Part shown: positions 1 through 7,966 of the stretch, in pieces
How positions within the stretch are numbered: position 1 is the first letter of the stretch
Layout: each line of letters starts with the position of its first letter
NCBI GenBank assembly: GCA_026002045.1
Contig: BOAV01000022.1
Location: 1-32,310 of the forward strand
Length of the DNA: 32,310 nucleotides
Source: Spirochaetia bacterium
GTDB lineage: Bacteria; Spirochaetota; Spirochaetia; Treponematales; Breznakiellaceae
Direction of reading: 5' to 3'
The notes under the pieces: generated by a model
Databases searched by the model: none
What the model saw: only the letters and a program-made list of their open reading frames with translations
Told to the model about the DNA's origin: nothing
Made by a program: the position numbers and the translations under genes

Positions 1-822
1 CTGGTTCTGGACATTTTTGGCAGCGCCCTTTCGGGTGCCCTCTACAAAAGGCCCTACGAAAAGGACGAAAACGAGGAACGCCGCTGGCTTGCCGCCATGC
101 GGGACGCCGCCGCACGAGCCCTGGACCTCGATCCCGCCCATGTTTTTATCAAATTCCGGGAGCCCCAGCGGGGGACAGCCCAATACCGGCGGGTCGAAAA
201 TGTCCATTTTGAACAGGATGTCCGTGAAGGGGGCCTGTGTTTCCGGGTAAACCTTTCGGACTACCTTGATACGGGGCTCTTTCCCGACCGCCGCAAAATG
301 AGGGCCCTTGTCAGGGAGGAAGCGGCGGGCAAGAGCGTCCTTAACCTGTTCTGTTATACCGCTTCCTTTTCCGTATACGCCGCATCAGGCGGCGCGGCCC
401 AGGTGGATTCGGTGGACCTTTCTCGAACCTACCTTGACCGGGCGGCCCTCAATTTCCGCCTGAACGGCCTCGATGCCCCGGACAAGTACCGGTTCATCCG
501 CGCCGATGTCCTCGCTTTCCTCGCCGCGGCGGAAAAGGAAAAACGTTCCTGGGATACGATCATCCTGGACCCTCCAACCTTTTCCAATTCAAAAAAGATG
601 GAATCTACCCTGGACATCAAACGGGATCACCAGGCCCTTATCACCCAGTCCCTCAGGCTGCTGAAAAGCGGCGGCCGGCTCTGGTTCAGCACCAACGCCC
701 GGCATTTTCATCTTGAAAGCGGGGATTTTCCCGGCGCTGCGATCAAAGATATGGAACAGGCGATTACCGATGAGGATTTTGTGGGGAAAAAAATACCCAA
801 GTGTTATCTTTTTCAGGTATAA
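1..822 (+). CDS. rlmK: RlmK-type 23S rRNA methyltransferase, 3' part
   Basis: The reading frame is open from base 1, so the start and any N-terminal domain lie outside the window. The 273 visible residues match the C-terminal methyltransferase half of E. coli RlmKL, which makes m7G2069 in 23S rRNA. Recognisable landmarks are NLSDYLDTGLFPDRR before the fold, the SAM-binding stretch VLNLFCYTASFSVYAA, the acidic SVDLSRTYLDRA strand, and the catalytic-loop motif DPPTFSNSKKM. The YLDTG and SNSKKM motifs fit RlmKL better than RlmI. In E. coli the domain is fused behind RlmL (m2G2445); whether it is fused here cannot be seen. It ends at TAA, 7 bases before the next gene. Confidence 0.85.
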   Translation: MVLDIFGSALSGALYKRPYEKDENEERRWLAAMRDAAARALDLDPAHVFIKFREPQRGTAQYRRVENVHFEQDVREGGLCFRVNLSDYLDTGLFPDRRKMRALVREEAAGKSVLNLFCYTASFSVYAASGGAAQVDSVDLSRTYLDRAALNFRLNGLDAPDKYRFIRADVLAFLAAAEKEKRSWDTIILDPPTFSNSKKMESTLDIKRDHQALITQSLRLLKSGGRLWFSTNARHFHLESGDFPGAAIKDMEQAITDEDFVGKKIPKCYLFQV

Positions 823-829
823 TGGGAAA

Positions 830-1378
830 ATGAAAAAGGATTATTATCTCATTATTGTAGCGGCGCTCCTGATATCCGCCTGCGCCCATAATGCCGCCAC
901 CGTATCAGAGGGGGTAGGTCAGACCGGTGGAACAACTCCCGCAATACAGGGGTCACGGGCAGCCCCCCTGGCAGGAGATCACCTTGACGCCCCGGCTTTT
1001 GCCGCCCTGCCCCGGGAAGCCCGGACCTATCTTGCCGCAATCTCCCGTGCCTTCCGCAATCAGGATGCGCCGTTTCTGCTGGCCCAGGGGGAAAGGAACT
1101 TTGAGAACGAGGTACGGCCCCGATACGACGACGAAACATACCTGGCCATGCTCTACCGCTCCGATTCCTATGCAACGGACGCATCCTGGGAGAAAAGTCA
1201 AAAACCCCGGCTGGTCCTTCCGGATATACGTGAAATTGAGTATATAAACTGGGAAGAACAGGGGCCCATGCTGGCAATTCAGGGCAGATTCGATTACAAA
1301 GACGGCTCCGCCGTGCCCTGCAAAATCATCCTTGCCTGGCGGCTGACGGAACCAAAAATTTTGGGAGTGTATCCGTAA
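830..1378 (+). CDS. Putative lipoprotein, 182 aa
   Basis: This small exported protein begins MKKDYYLIIVAALLISAC, a signal peptide with lipobox ISAC, so Cys18 would be lipidated. I chose ATG 830 over a longer upstream start because it sits at the signal peptide and directly follows the methyltransferase stop. The body has a Gly/Thr/Ala-rich linker to about residue 50. A compact domain follows, with YDDETYLAMLYRSDSYA and ending in ILAWRLTEPKILGVYP. I do not recognise the family. It may be translationally coupled to the upstream gene. It converges with the glycosyltransferase gene with only 2 bases between the two stop codons, so no separate terminator fits there. Confidence 0.75.
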   Translation: MKKDYYLIIVAALLISACAHNAATVSEGVGQTGGTTPAIQGSRAAPLAGDHLDAPAFAALPREARTYLAAISRAFRNQDAPFLLAQGERNFENEVRPRYDDETYLAMLYRSDSYATDASWEKSQKPRLVLPDIREIEYINWEEQGPMLAIQGRFDYKDGSAVPCKIILAWRLTEPKILGVYP

Positions 1379-1380
1379 GT

Positions 1381-2607
1381 TTAAGCAAATGTTTCGATTT
1401 TTTCGCACATTGTCGTTAGCCCGTCTTCGGCCTGCATTTTTTGCGCCGCATCCGCCGCGCATTTTTTGTAAAACTGATTTTCCACAAGGTCCTTCAATTT
1501 TGCGGTCAACTGTTTTTCGTTTACTTTTTTTATGTTGCAGTTACCGGGTCCGGCTCCTAAAATCTTTGTCCGATAAGCCCAGTACCACTGATCCATAAGC
1601 AGCGCCGTTATCATTTGCGGTATGCCCCAACGCGCCGCGCTGTGTGTAGTTCCGACCCCGCCATGATGCACGATAGCGTCTATATGCGGGAAAATTTTGC
1701 AGTGCGGAATCGTTGTGTTAAGCAAAAACAGGTCCTCATGGGCTTCAAGCTTGCTGCCGACTTTTTGCCAGCCGGCGCCGATTGCAAGTTTATAATGCAG
1801 CTTTTTACACGCGTTATCGATGTAATCCGCAAAACGCACGGCGTGATGTGAATTGCAGCTGCCCAGTGTAAAAAATACGAGGGGCTTGTCATCTTTTTTT
1901 GCGAATGCCAAAAATTCATCAAGGTGACTTTGGTCATAAGGAATGTCATCGTTAAAAATGTAGCCGCCGATGTCCCAGTCATATTTCCAGTCCGGATCAA
2001 TGCTGCCAAGGGTTTTGCTGTACATCAAATAGTTAAGCGCACCGGCGGCATTGTGGTGAGCATGATTTTTAACCGGCCGCATACCCAGTTCCAGGCGATG
2101 TGCATTCAATATGTCACGGGTCATCATGTTCATGCCGCTGTTGATGGCGCTCCACACAAGGCCGGGTTTTATAATCGGGTTGGGCGCCGTAAGCGAAAAC
2201 AAAGGCGGATATATCGCTTTTCCCGGTATAAGTGGACCGTAAGCCGTGCGCATAAACGGTTTTTTGCAATATTCAGCTATGCTTGCAGCCCCGAATTCCG
2301 TGTTTGACGCAACAAGGATCTCGTTTTCCTGCAGCAACGGAATAATCTCCTGAAATTGCTGATGAATAACCCGCTTTGTCCAGTCGAGCAGACCCTTCAT
2401 GCCGAGATTTTCATTTTCCATCATGCCGTGAATATCGTCTTTGCCTTGTATTGTAAAATTCCTTATGCCTTCATTGCGCGCAATTTCTTCAAACGCAAGC
2501 GGCATATTAAGTGTTACCCTATGTCCGCGCGCCTCAAGCCCTTTATACAAGCATAAGTACGGATACATATCGCCCTGGGTGCCGCGTCCTACCAGCAAGA
2601 TTTTCAC
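1381..2607 (-). CDS. UGT-like glycosyltransferase (GT1/GT28 fold)
   Basis: This is a 408-residue glycosyltransferase of the YjiC / sterol-glucosyltransferase type, which transfers a sugar from an NDP-sugar to a small-molecule or lipid acceptor. The N-terminal Rossmann domain opens KILLVGRGTQGDMYPYLCL, the typical GxxGD signature. The C-terminal donor-binding half shows FFTLGS, then IVHHGGVGTTHSAARWGIPQ followed by MITALLMDQWYWA, matching the HHGGxGT...P...DQ motif of this family. The start is GTG, with GGAAGG about 8 bases upstream. It lies 21 bases downstream of the radical SAM gene and probably shares its promoter. Both genes are A+T-richer than the flanking genes. The acceptor is unknown. 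Confidence 0.85.
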   Translation of the reverse strand: MKILLVGRGTQGDMYPYLCLYKGLEARGHRVTLNMPLAFEEIARNEGIRNFTIQGKDDIHGMMENENLGMKGLLDWTKRVIHQQFQEIIPLLQENEILVASNTEFGAASIAEYCKKPFMRTAYGPLIPGKAIYPPLFSLTAPNPIIKPGLVWSAINSGMNMMTRDILNAHRLELGMRPVKNHAHHNAAGALNYLMYSKTLGSIDPDWKYDWDIGGYIFNDDIPYDQSHLDEFLAFAKKDDKPLVFFTLGSCNSHHAVRFADYIDNACKKLHYKLAIGAGWQKVGSKLEAHEDLFLLNTTIPHCKIFPHIDAIVHHGGVGTTHSAARWGIPQMITALLMDQWYWAYRTKILGAGPGNCNIKKVNEKQLTAKLKDLVENQFYKKCAADAAQKMQAEDGLTTMCEKIETFA

Positions 2608-2628
2608 AGATTTACCTTCCGGCTGCTT

Positions 2629-3843
2629 CTACAGAACGCCGATTTCTTTGAGTTTTGCGGTGTCCAGGCCGTACTTTTGCTCCATGCTGTGCAGCAGGTC
2701 TTCGCTTATGTTTATCGGCCTGGCCAGTTTTTTAACTTCGCGGTTTGCCCTGTTCAGTTTTGCAAACATTTGCGCAGGGTTCTGAACGATGGACGCAATG
2801 ATCCAGCAGCCATGGGTACACCAGCAATTTGCCTTGTAGCCATGCCCGATTTCTTCCACTTCTTTTTTCATGGCGTCCCCGTGCATTATTTTTTGCACAT
2901 CGCAATCGTAGTCCTGTACTTTGCCGATAGGATCGCGTAATTCGCAGGCGCGGAAACGGCCGTCATAATCAATGACCAAAGTGGTTTCACCGGCGGTACA
3001 GTCCATTCCCCAGCAGCTTGGTTTTTCGATGTTTTGCTTGCGGATATTATACATTGACCGTATAAAACCCACATAAAAATATTTCGCTATTCCCCTTCCG
3101 ATAAAATTCGTGCTTTCGCCGATACGTTTGGCATACAATGGGAGAAAGGGCGCCACTTCGTCCTGCAATTTGTTCAATGATTCTTCTGTGCAGATTTTCA
3201 CACCATCTTCGCGCGTCATACCCCGGGCCGCTTCTATTGTGTGTGTATAAACATTAAAGCGCCCGAATACCCAGGTCATAAAGTCCGGGATCTCATTTTC
3301 GTTGTATTTGGTGATGACCGTTGCAATGCCTTTGATAATCTTGCCGTCATCCCGAAAATTATCATCGATCTTTTTCAATGCCTCTGCGGCTCTGTAAAAA
3401 CTTTCAACTCCGCGCTGTGTGTCATGGGTTTTGCCAAAACCATCAAAGGAAATACTGATGGTAATATTTAAATCAGGACAATTTGTCCGGAGGCGTTTCA
3501 GCCATTCAACAAGACGATCCGGCTTCATGCCGTTAGAGGGCATGGCAAGATCCTTGATATGATTGTTTTTGTAGAATGTCTCGATGATTTCCGGCAGGTC
3601 TTCACGTAATGTCGGTTCGCCCCCGGAGAGCCACAATTTGTTAAAGTTACCTGCGGTTTGTGAAAGCTTTTCGATTTGCGCAAAACTGAGGTCTTCTTCT
3701 TTTTTTGCCATGTCATCCGCATAAAAACACATCGCACATTTTTGATTACATTTTCCGGTGGTAAACAGAAATATTGAATCAAGTTCACGCTTGTTGTTGC
3801 TCGCCGCGGTGAATGAGCTCCCGCCTCTCTTTTTGCCTGCCAT
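2629..3843 (-). CDS. Radical SAM/SPASM-domain protein
   Basis: The 404-residue enzyme has a radical SAM core with the 4Fe-4S motif CNQKCAMC (Cys32, Cys36, Cys39) and the glycine-rich strand LWLSGGEPTLREDLPEI. A SPASM/twitch-type cysteine region lies at roughly residues 275-350: C-x-AGETTLVIDYDGRFRAC, then CWCTHGC. SPASM enzymes often modify peptides or proteins, as in RiPP maturation and anaerobic sulfatase maturation, so a peptide or protein substrate is plausible but not shown. I chose ATG 3843 (MAGKKRGG) because AAGGAG lies 6 bases upstream; an in-frame TTG at 3867 would add 8 residues without a ribosome site. The partner downstream is a glycosyltransferase. No precursor peptide was identified. 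Confidence 0.87.
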   Translation of the reverse strand: MAGKKRGGSSFTAASNNKRELDSIFLFTTGKCNQKCAMCFYADDMAKKEEDLSFAQIEKLSQTAGNFNKLWLSGGEPTLREDLPEIIETFYKNNHIKDLAMPSNGMKPDRLVEWLKRLRTNCPDLNITISISFDGFGKTHDTQRGVESFYRAAEALKKIDDNFRDDGKIIKGIATVITKYNENEIPDFMTWVFGRFNVYTHTIEAARGMTREDGVKICTEESLNKLQDEVAPFLPLYAKRIGESTNFIGRGIAKYFYVGFIRSMYNIRKQNIEKPSCWGMDCTAGETTLVIDYDGRFRACELRDPIGKVQDYDCDVQKIMHGDAMKKEVEEIGHGYKANCWCTHGCWIIASIVQNPAQMFAKLNRANREVKKLARPINISEDLLHSMEQKYGLDTAKLKEIGVL

Positions 3844-3860
3844 AGGTAACTCCTTAAAAT

Positions 3861-3885
3861 TAGACAAAACCAGTGTATTTGTCTA
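3861..3885. promoter_or_regulatory. Perfect palindrome, candidate operator
   Basis: TAGACAAA (3861-3868) and TTTGTCTA (3878-3885) form an 8-9-8 inverted repeat. It touches the -10 box and covers the expected transcription start of the radical SAM/GT promoter, a usual place for a repressor operator. A further half-like site, AGACAAAA, lies near 3919. It could instead act as a 5'-UTR hairpin. Confidence 0.45.
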
Positions 3886-3914
3886 TTATAGAACTAAATC
3901 ACAAAAAATGTCAA
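3885..3914 (-). promoter_or_regulatory. Sigma70-type promoter of the radical SAM/GT unit
   Basis: On the minus strand TTGACA (3914-3909), an 18-base spacer and TATAAT (3890-3885) lie 42-71 bases upstream of ATG 3843. Both boxes match the consensus perfectly. The radical SAM gene follows with AAGGAG as ribosome site. Confidence 0.75.
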
Positions 3915-4012
3915 TAACCAGACAAAAATTATAATTTAGTCAATTTTGTTTGAGTTGAGTTGATTATGGCAGATTATATCTTGTGACAATAAAGACGAAG
4001 GGCTGCCCATTA

Positions 4013-4107
4013 GGTTCGCGCCGTTTCAATGGCGCGAACCGGGCGTTAAACGACGTTTTAATGTCGTTTAACGTGATAATTTACGCCGTTTTAATGGCGT
4101 AAATTAT
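4013..4107. repeat. Three tandem hairpins with a shared 8-base loop
   Basis: Three perfect stem-loops follow each other. The first pairs 4013-4022 with 4031-4040 (10 bp, loop GTTTCAAT). The second pairs 4044-4054 with 4063-4073 (11 bp, loop GTTTTAAT). The third pairs 4076-4087 with 4096-4107 (12 bp, loop GTTTTAAT). The stems differ, but the loops and closing pairs are conserved. The third overlaps the rpmE stop codon. No T-tract follows on either strand, so these are not classical terminators. They may protect the rpmE mRNA 3' end or belong to a REP-like repeat family. Confidence 0.8.
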
Positions 4108-4307
4108 TCCTTTATGTTGTACTTCTTCCTGAACCGCTCAATCCGGCCGGCGGTGTCTACCAGCTTCTGTTTGCCCGTAAAGAAGGGGTGGCAGGCGGAA
4201 CAAATTTCCACCTTGATATCCTTAACGGTTGAGCGGGTCTCAATCACGTTCCCGCAGGCGCAGGTGATTTTTGTCATCTCGTATTTGGGATGAATCTTAT
4301 CTTGCAT
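4104..4307 (-). CDS. rpmE: 50S ribosomal protein L31
   Basis: The 67-residue protein matches L31 along its whole length: the IHPKYE start, the zinc pair CACGN, the second pair CSACHPFFTGKQ, and a basic end RIERFRKKYNIKE. All four cysteines are present, so it is the zinc-binding (C+) form. A GGAGG ribosome site precedes the ATG. It lies 56 bases downstream of rho, an adjacency also seen in Bacillus. Its stop codon falls inside the last of three hairpins. Confidence 0.97.
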   Translation of the reverse strand: MQDKIHPKYEMTKITCACGNVIETRSTVKDIKVEICSACHPFFTGKQKLVDTAGRIERFRKKYNIKE

Positions 4308-4363
4308 TATCTCTATCCTCCAATTGCGTTCGCCCCGGATAAATCCTTTAGAACGCGATTCCC

Positions 4364-6232
4364 TTAGTCCATTGCCGCCGAACCGGTGTTCATGGAACGC
4401 AGGAATGCTTCATTATTCTTGCTTTTCTTCATCCTGTCAACCAGGAGCTCGATGATTTCGATGTCGTCCATGGGGTTGATGACCTTGCGGAGGACCCAAA
4501 TCTTCTGCATCTCCTCTTCGGAGAGGAGCAGTTCTTCCTTCCGGGTGCCGGATTTCTTGATGTTGATTGCCGGGAAGAGCCTGCGGTCGGAGATCCGCCG
4601 GTCCAGGTTGATTTCCAGGTTACCGGTGCCCTTGAATTCCTCAAAGATGACTTCATCCATGCGGCTGCCGGTCTCGATCAGGGCGGTGGAGATGATGGTC
4701 AGGCTCCCCCCCTCCTCGATGTTACGGGCTGCCCCGAAGAAGCGCTTGGGCTTGTGGAGGGCGTTGCTGTCCACACCGCCGGAAAGTATCTTTCCCGAGG
4801 TGGGCACGGTCTGGTTATAAGCCCTTGCCAGCCGGGTGATGGAATCCAGGAGGATCACCACGTCCTTTTTGTGCTCCACCAGGCGCTTGGCCTTTTCCAG
4901 GACCATTTCGGTTACCTGCACATGCCGGGTGGCCTGTTCGTCAAAGGTTGATGAGATGACTTCCGCCCGGACGGTCCGCTCCATATCGGTTACTTCCTCG
5001 GGCCGCTCGTCGATGAGGAGCACGATGAGGTAGACCTCAGGGTGGTTTTTGGTGATGGCATTGGCGATCTTCTGCATCATGATGGTCTTACCGGTACGGG
5101 GAGGGGCCACGATGATGGCCCGCTGGCCCTTGCCGATAGGGCAGAACAGGTTAATGACCCGCTCGCTGATGCCCTCGGTGCTTGTCTCCAGGTCCAGTTT
5201 TTGGTTTGGGTACAGGGGGGTGAGATTATCAAAGGGGATGCGGTTCTGGGCCACCGTGGGGTCGTCGTAGTTGACGGTTTCCACCCGGAGCATGGCGAAG
5301 AAACGCTCACCCTCCTTGGGGCTGCGGATCTGGCCGTAGACCGTGTCCCCGGTTTTGAGGGCAAAGAGCCGTATCTGGCTGGGGCTGATGTAGATGTCGT
5401 CCGGGCCGGGGAGGTAGGAATTCTGGGGGCTCCGCAGGAAGCCGTAGCTGTCGGGGAGGATCTCCAGGGAGCCGTAGGCATAGATGACCCCGCCGCGCTC
5501 GGTATGGGCCTTGAGCAGGGAGAAGATGATCTCCTGCTTTTTAAGGGCTACCATGTCCTCGTGGGTGATGTTATAACAGGCCGCCAGTTCCCGGAGGTCT
5601 ATCATGTTAAGCCGGATAAGCTCGTTGATGCAGAGCCGGGGCTTGCCGCCGTCCTGATCGCTGCGGGGTTCCGGTTTGCCGTAAATGTCGGGCATGGAGG
5701 GCAGGTTTTTCGGCAGGCCCAGGGCGGGCCGGTCTGACGGGGGCAGCGCCTGAGAAGCGTTATCCGGTCCGGGGACAGCCCCGGCGGAATTCCCAAAACC
5801 GGGACTTCCGGCCGGATTCCCGCCGGTGCTGCCGGTACTTCCAAAACCATTTCCCCCGGCAGGGAAAGGCCCGGCGTTCATAATACCCTGGGGAGCCTGA
5901 GTCCCCCGGCTATTGTAACGGGACCGGGGATGGGAAGGGCTCTGCCAGTCATTTCCGTTGGAAATTCCGGCATCCTGCCTGTGTTCCCGGTAGGGGGTAT
6001 GTTTTGTCCGGGCCCGTACCACTACTTTATTACCGGAACGTTCATCGGCGCCGTCATCCCCGGCCTCAGATGCGGCGTCCCCGTCATCCCCGGCAAAGGA
6101 AGTATCCTGAGAAACAGGAGCAGCTTCATCTTTCTCCTGAACTTCCGCCGGAATTTGGTTCCCCGGCTCAAAACTTAATTGTTCTTCATTTTCCGCAATT
6201 TTAGGTTTGCGACCTCTCCGCAGCATTGCCAT
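4364..6232 (-). CDS. rho: Transcription termination factor Rho
   Basis: Rho is the hexameric RNA helicase that ends transcription. Residues from about 200 show the Rho N-terminal helical domain (INELIRLNMIDLRELAAC), then the RNA-binding OSB fold (YGSLEILPDSYGFLRSP). The ATPase core has Walker A APPRTGKT at about 376-383 and Walker B VVILLDSITRLARAYN. The first ~200 residues are an extension rich in Gly, Pro, Ser, Asn and Asp, making the protein about 622 residues against ~419 in E. coli. ATG 6232 is preferred because AGGCGG lies 6 bases upstream; TTG 6238 and ATG 6226 are alternatives. The 130-base A+T-rich gap upstream (6233-6361) probably holds its promoter, but no box stands out clearly. 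Confidence 0.96.
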   Translation of the reverse strand: MAMLRRGRKPKIAENEEQLSFEPGNQIPAEVQEKDEAAPVSQDTSFAGDDGDAASEAGDDGADERSGNKVVVRARTKHTPYREHRQDAGISNGNDWQSPSHPRSRYNSRGTQAPQGIMNAGPFPAGGNGFGSTGSTGGNPAGSPGFGNSAGAVPGPDNASQALPPSDRPALGLPKNLPSMPDIYGKPEPRSDQDGGKPRLCINELIRLNMIDLRELAACYNITHEDMVALKKQEIIFSLLKAHTERGGVIYAYGSLEILPDSYGFLRSPQNSYLPGPDDIYISPSQIRLFALKTGDTVYGQIRSPKEGERFFAMLRVETVNYDDPTVAQNRIPFDNLTPLYPNQKLDLETSTEGISERVINLFCPIGKGQRAIIVAPPRTGKTIMMQKIANAITKNHPEVYLIVLLIDERPEEVTDMERTVRAEVISSTFDEQATRHVQVTEMVLEKAKRLVEHKKDVVILLDSITRLARAYNQTVPTSGKILSGGVDSNALHKPKRFFGAARNIEEGGSLTIISTALIETGSRMDEVIFEEFKGTGNLEINLDRRISDRRLFPAINIKKSGTRKEELLLSEEEMQKIWVLRKVINPMDDIEIIELLVDRMKKSKNNEAFLRSMNTGSAAMD

Positions 6233-6361
6233 TATCAACCGCCTATAGGTTATTAGTAAGGAAAAGGATATATTCCATCGGGTATAAGGTTTTAATAATT
6301 TTTGTTTCCAGTCAGATTATTTCTAAACATATGATAGGATTAAGTAACAATAAACGATAAC

Positions 6362-6850
6362 TCAAATCATTGTCAAGAGGGCTTCCACCACCTGCTTTGC
6401 CGCGGAATTCCGCACCCCATTGCGGGAATCCTTATAATGAAAAACCTGGGCTCCGGTTTCCCCGCCCCGGACTGCGCTTGCTATCCAGACCGTACCTACC
6501 GGAACAAGGGTCCCATCCCCGCCAGGTCCTGCAAGGCCCGTCACCGCCGCCGCAAAATCGGCGCCGCTTTTCTCAAGTGCCGCCTCGGCCATGGCGCAGG
6601 CGGTCTCCCGGCTGACAGGGCCGTATTTTTCAACCATGGCCCGGTCCAAGCCCAGCATCTTTACCTTGGCGTCCACCGTGTAGCTGACAAAGGAACCCCA
6701 GAGCACATCGGAAGCGCCGGGAAAGCGGGCAATCAAATCCGCCGCCAGCCCCGCGGTACAGGATTCCGCCAGCGCTACGGTTTTGGACAGGGTGGTAAGC
6801 TTTTTTACCAGCAGTTCCGCCGCCCCTGGAGCGGCTTCAGCATCAGCCAT
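6362..6850 (-). CDS. pncC: CinA C-terminal domain / NMN amidohydrolase
   Basis: The 162-residue protein corresponds to the stand-alone CinA C-terminal domain, known as PncC, which deamidates nicotinamide mononucleotide to nicotinate mononucleotide in pyridine-nucleotide recycling. Family motifs are ALAESCTAGLAADLIA near residue 27, SFVSYTVDAKVKMLG, and the active-site loop AVTGLAGPGGDG. The N-terminal MoCF-like CinA domain is absent, which is common. The start overlaps the bactofilin end by 8 bases, so the two are probably translationally coupled. It is the last gene of the run before rho. Confidence 0.9.
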   Translation of the reverse strand: MADAEAAPGAAELLVKKLTTLSKTVALAESCTAGLAADLIARFPGASDVLWGSFVSYTVDAKVKMLGLDRAMVEKYGPVSRETACAMAEAALEKSGADFAAAVTGLAGPGGDGTLVPVGTVWIASAVRGGETGAQVFHYKDSRNGVRNSAAKQVVEALLTMI

Positions 6851-7265
6851 TAGCCCGCTGCAATTCAGCCTTTATTTCTTCGGTGGGCCGGGAGAAGATA
6901 TCCACTTCCTTATCAGCGGAGGTCATACTGCACTGTCCTTCAAAAAGCACCCCGTCGGCGATGCGGAGCCGCGCTGCGATAATATCCCCGCGGACTTCCG
7001 CGCCGCTGAGCATATCCACCTTGTCCACCGCATGAACATCCCCAACCACCGCGCCGTAAACGATGAGGGAACTTACCTGTATCCGATCCGCCTCCACCAC
7101 CGCGCCTCTGTCCACAATGAGCACCCCGGTAGCTTCAATAGTACCGTTAAACTTTCCCTGAATACGGAGGGTTTCCTTAAACCGGAGGAAGCCGTTAAAA
7201 CTGGTAGTCTGTCCCAGCACTACCTCCTCAACGGCGCCTCTCTTCTTACCTTCCGCCCTCGTCAT
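6843..7265 (-). CDS. Bactofilin
   Basis: The 140-residue protein is a bactofilin, a polymerising cytoskeletal protein with a right-handed beta-helix core, often tied to cell shape or envelope growth. The core shows the expected repeating hydrophobic/glycine rungs: FKETLRIQGKFNGTIEATG, then LIVDRGAVVEADRIQVSSL, then VYGAVVGDVHAVDKVDMLSG, then AEVRGDIIAARLRIADGVLF. Short unstructured ends flank it. Its ATG overlaps the response-regulator stop by 4 bases, and its own end overlaps the amidase gene. In spirochaetes, bactofilins have been linked to cell geometry; that role here is an inference from the family. Confidence 0.9.
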   Translation of the reverse strand: MTRAEGKKRGAVEEVVLGQTTSFNGFLRFKETLRIQGKFNGTIEATGVLIVDRGAVVEADRIQVSSLIVYGAVVGDVHAVDKVDMLSGAEVRGDIIAARLRIADGVLFEGQCSMTSADKEVDIFSRPTEEIKAELQRANG

Positions 7266-7966
7266 TCCTGCCCCTGTTCCTGATGGGGAAAACTGCGGCT
7301 CTCCCGTTCCAGTACCGAAAGACCTATCTCGTTTTTCTTGAGATCATTCCATTCCGCAACGGTTTTCTCAAGCCTTGCGTCCAGTTCCGCGATATGCTTC
7401 CTGACTTCCTGGGTTTTTTCCGTGATGAGTTTCAAAAGCCGGGGCAAAGTGTCCTTATCCGCCTGGGCAATGACCGAATCCAATTCATCAATACTGCTTA
7501 CAAAATCCGCAAGGCTGTTTTTTATGTCTACGTTTAATTCTTCCGCCAGGTCAAGCCGGGATTCCCGCACCGCAATCTGGGCGATAAGCTCCCGGTTCCG
7601 CAGCACCACCCGGATACGGGCCAAAACCTCGGAAAAATTGAAGGGCTTGGTGATATAATCCTCCACCCCCAATTCAAAGCCTTCAACCTTGTCTTTTACA
7701 TCATCCAGGGCGGAGAACATGATAATGGGGATATCCCGGTATTTGGGATCCCCCTTGATGGTCTTCGTGACTTCCCAGCCGGACATCCGGGGCATAATAT
7801 TGTCCAAAAGGATAAGGTCCGGATAAAAACGCTTTACCTTTTCCAGCGCTTCAAGGCCGTCTTCCGCCTTTTCAACGATAAATCCCAGCTTGGAAAGCAT
7901 TACCTCAAAAAATTCAAGGTTGAGCTGTTCATCATCGACGATAAGTATCTTCTTTCGGGTGTTCAT
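7262..7966 (-). CDS. Response regulator, REC domain plus helical tail
   Basis: A 234-residue protein with an N-terminal receiver domain at about residues 6-125: acidic pair Asp11-Asp12, phospho-acceptor Asp55 in LILLDNIMPRMSGW, Ser85 in FSALDD, and Lys107 in DYITKPF. No DNA-binding or enzymatic output follows. The remaining ~110 residues are predicted helical and charged, with possible coiled coil around RKHIAELDARLEKTVAEW. It therefore probably acts through protein contacts. No histidine kinase is adjacent. The ATG overlaps the lnt stop (ATGA) and has GGAAGGAG upstream. Its tight coupling with bactofilin suggests control of an envelope or shape process, as an inference. Confidence 0.88.
   Translation of the reverse strand: MNTRKKILIVDDEQLNLEFFEVMLSKLGFIVEKAEDGLEALEKVKRFYPDLILLDNIMPRMSGWEVTKTIKGDPKYRDIPIIMFSALDDVKDKVEGFELGVEDYITKPFNFSEVLARIRVVLRNRELIAQIAVRESRLDLAEELNVDIKNSLADFVSSIDELDSVIAQADKDTLPRLLKLITEKTQEVRKHIAELDARLEKTVAEWNDLKKNEIGLSVLERESRSFPHQEQGQE

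Noticed and set aside
3947..4010. Possible 24-codon peptide upstream of the radical SAM gene as a RiPP precursor
   Set aside because: There is no ribosome site, and it lies upstream of the strong promoter and palindrome, so it would not share that transcript.
4013..4107. CRISPR-like ATTGAAAC/ATTAAAAC motif repeated three times
   Set aside because: The motif is a hairpin loop with unlike stems, spacing is ~32 bases without constant repeats, and no cas gene is present.
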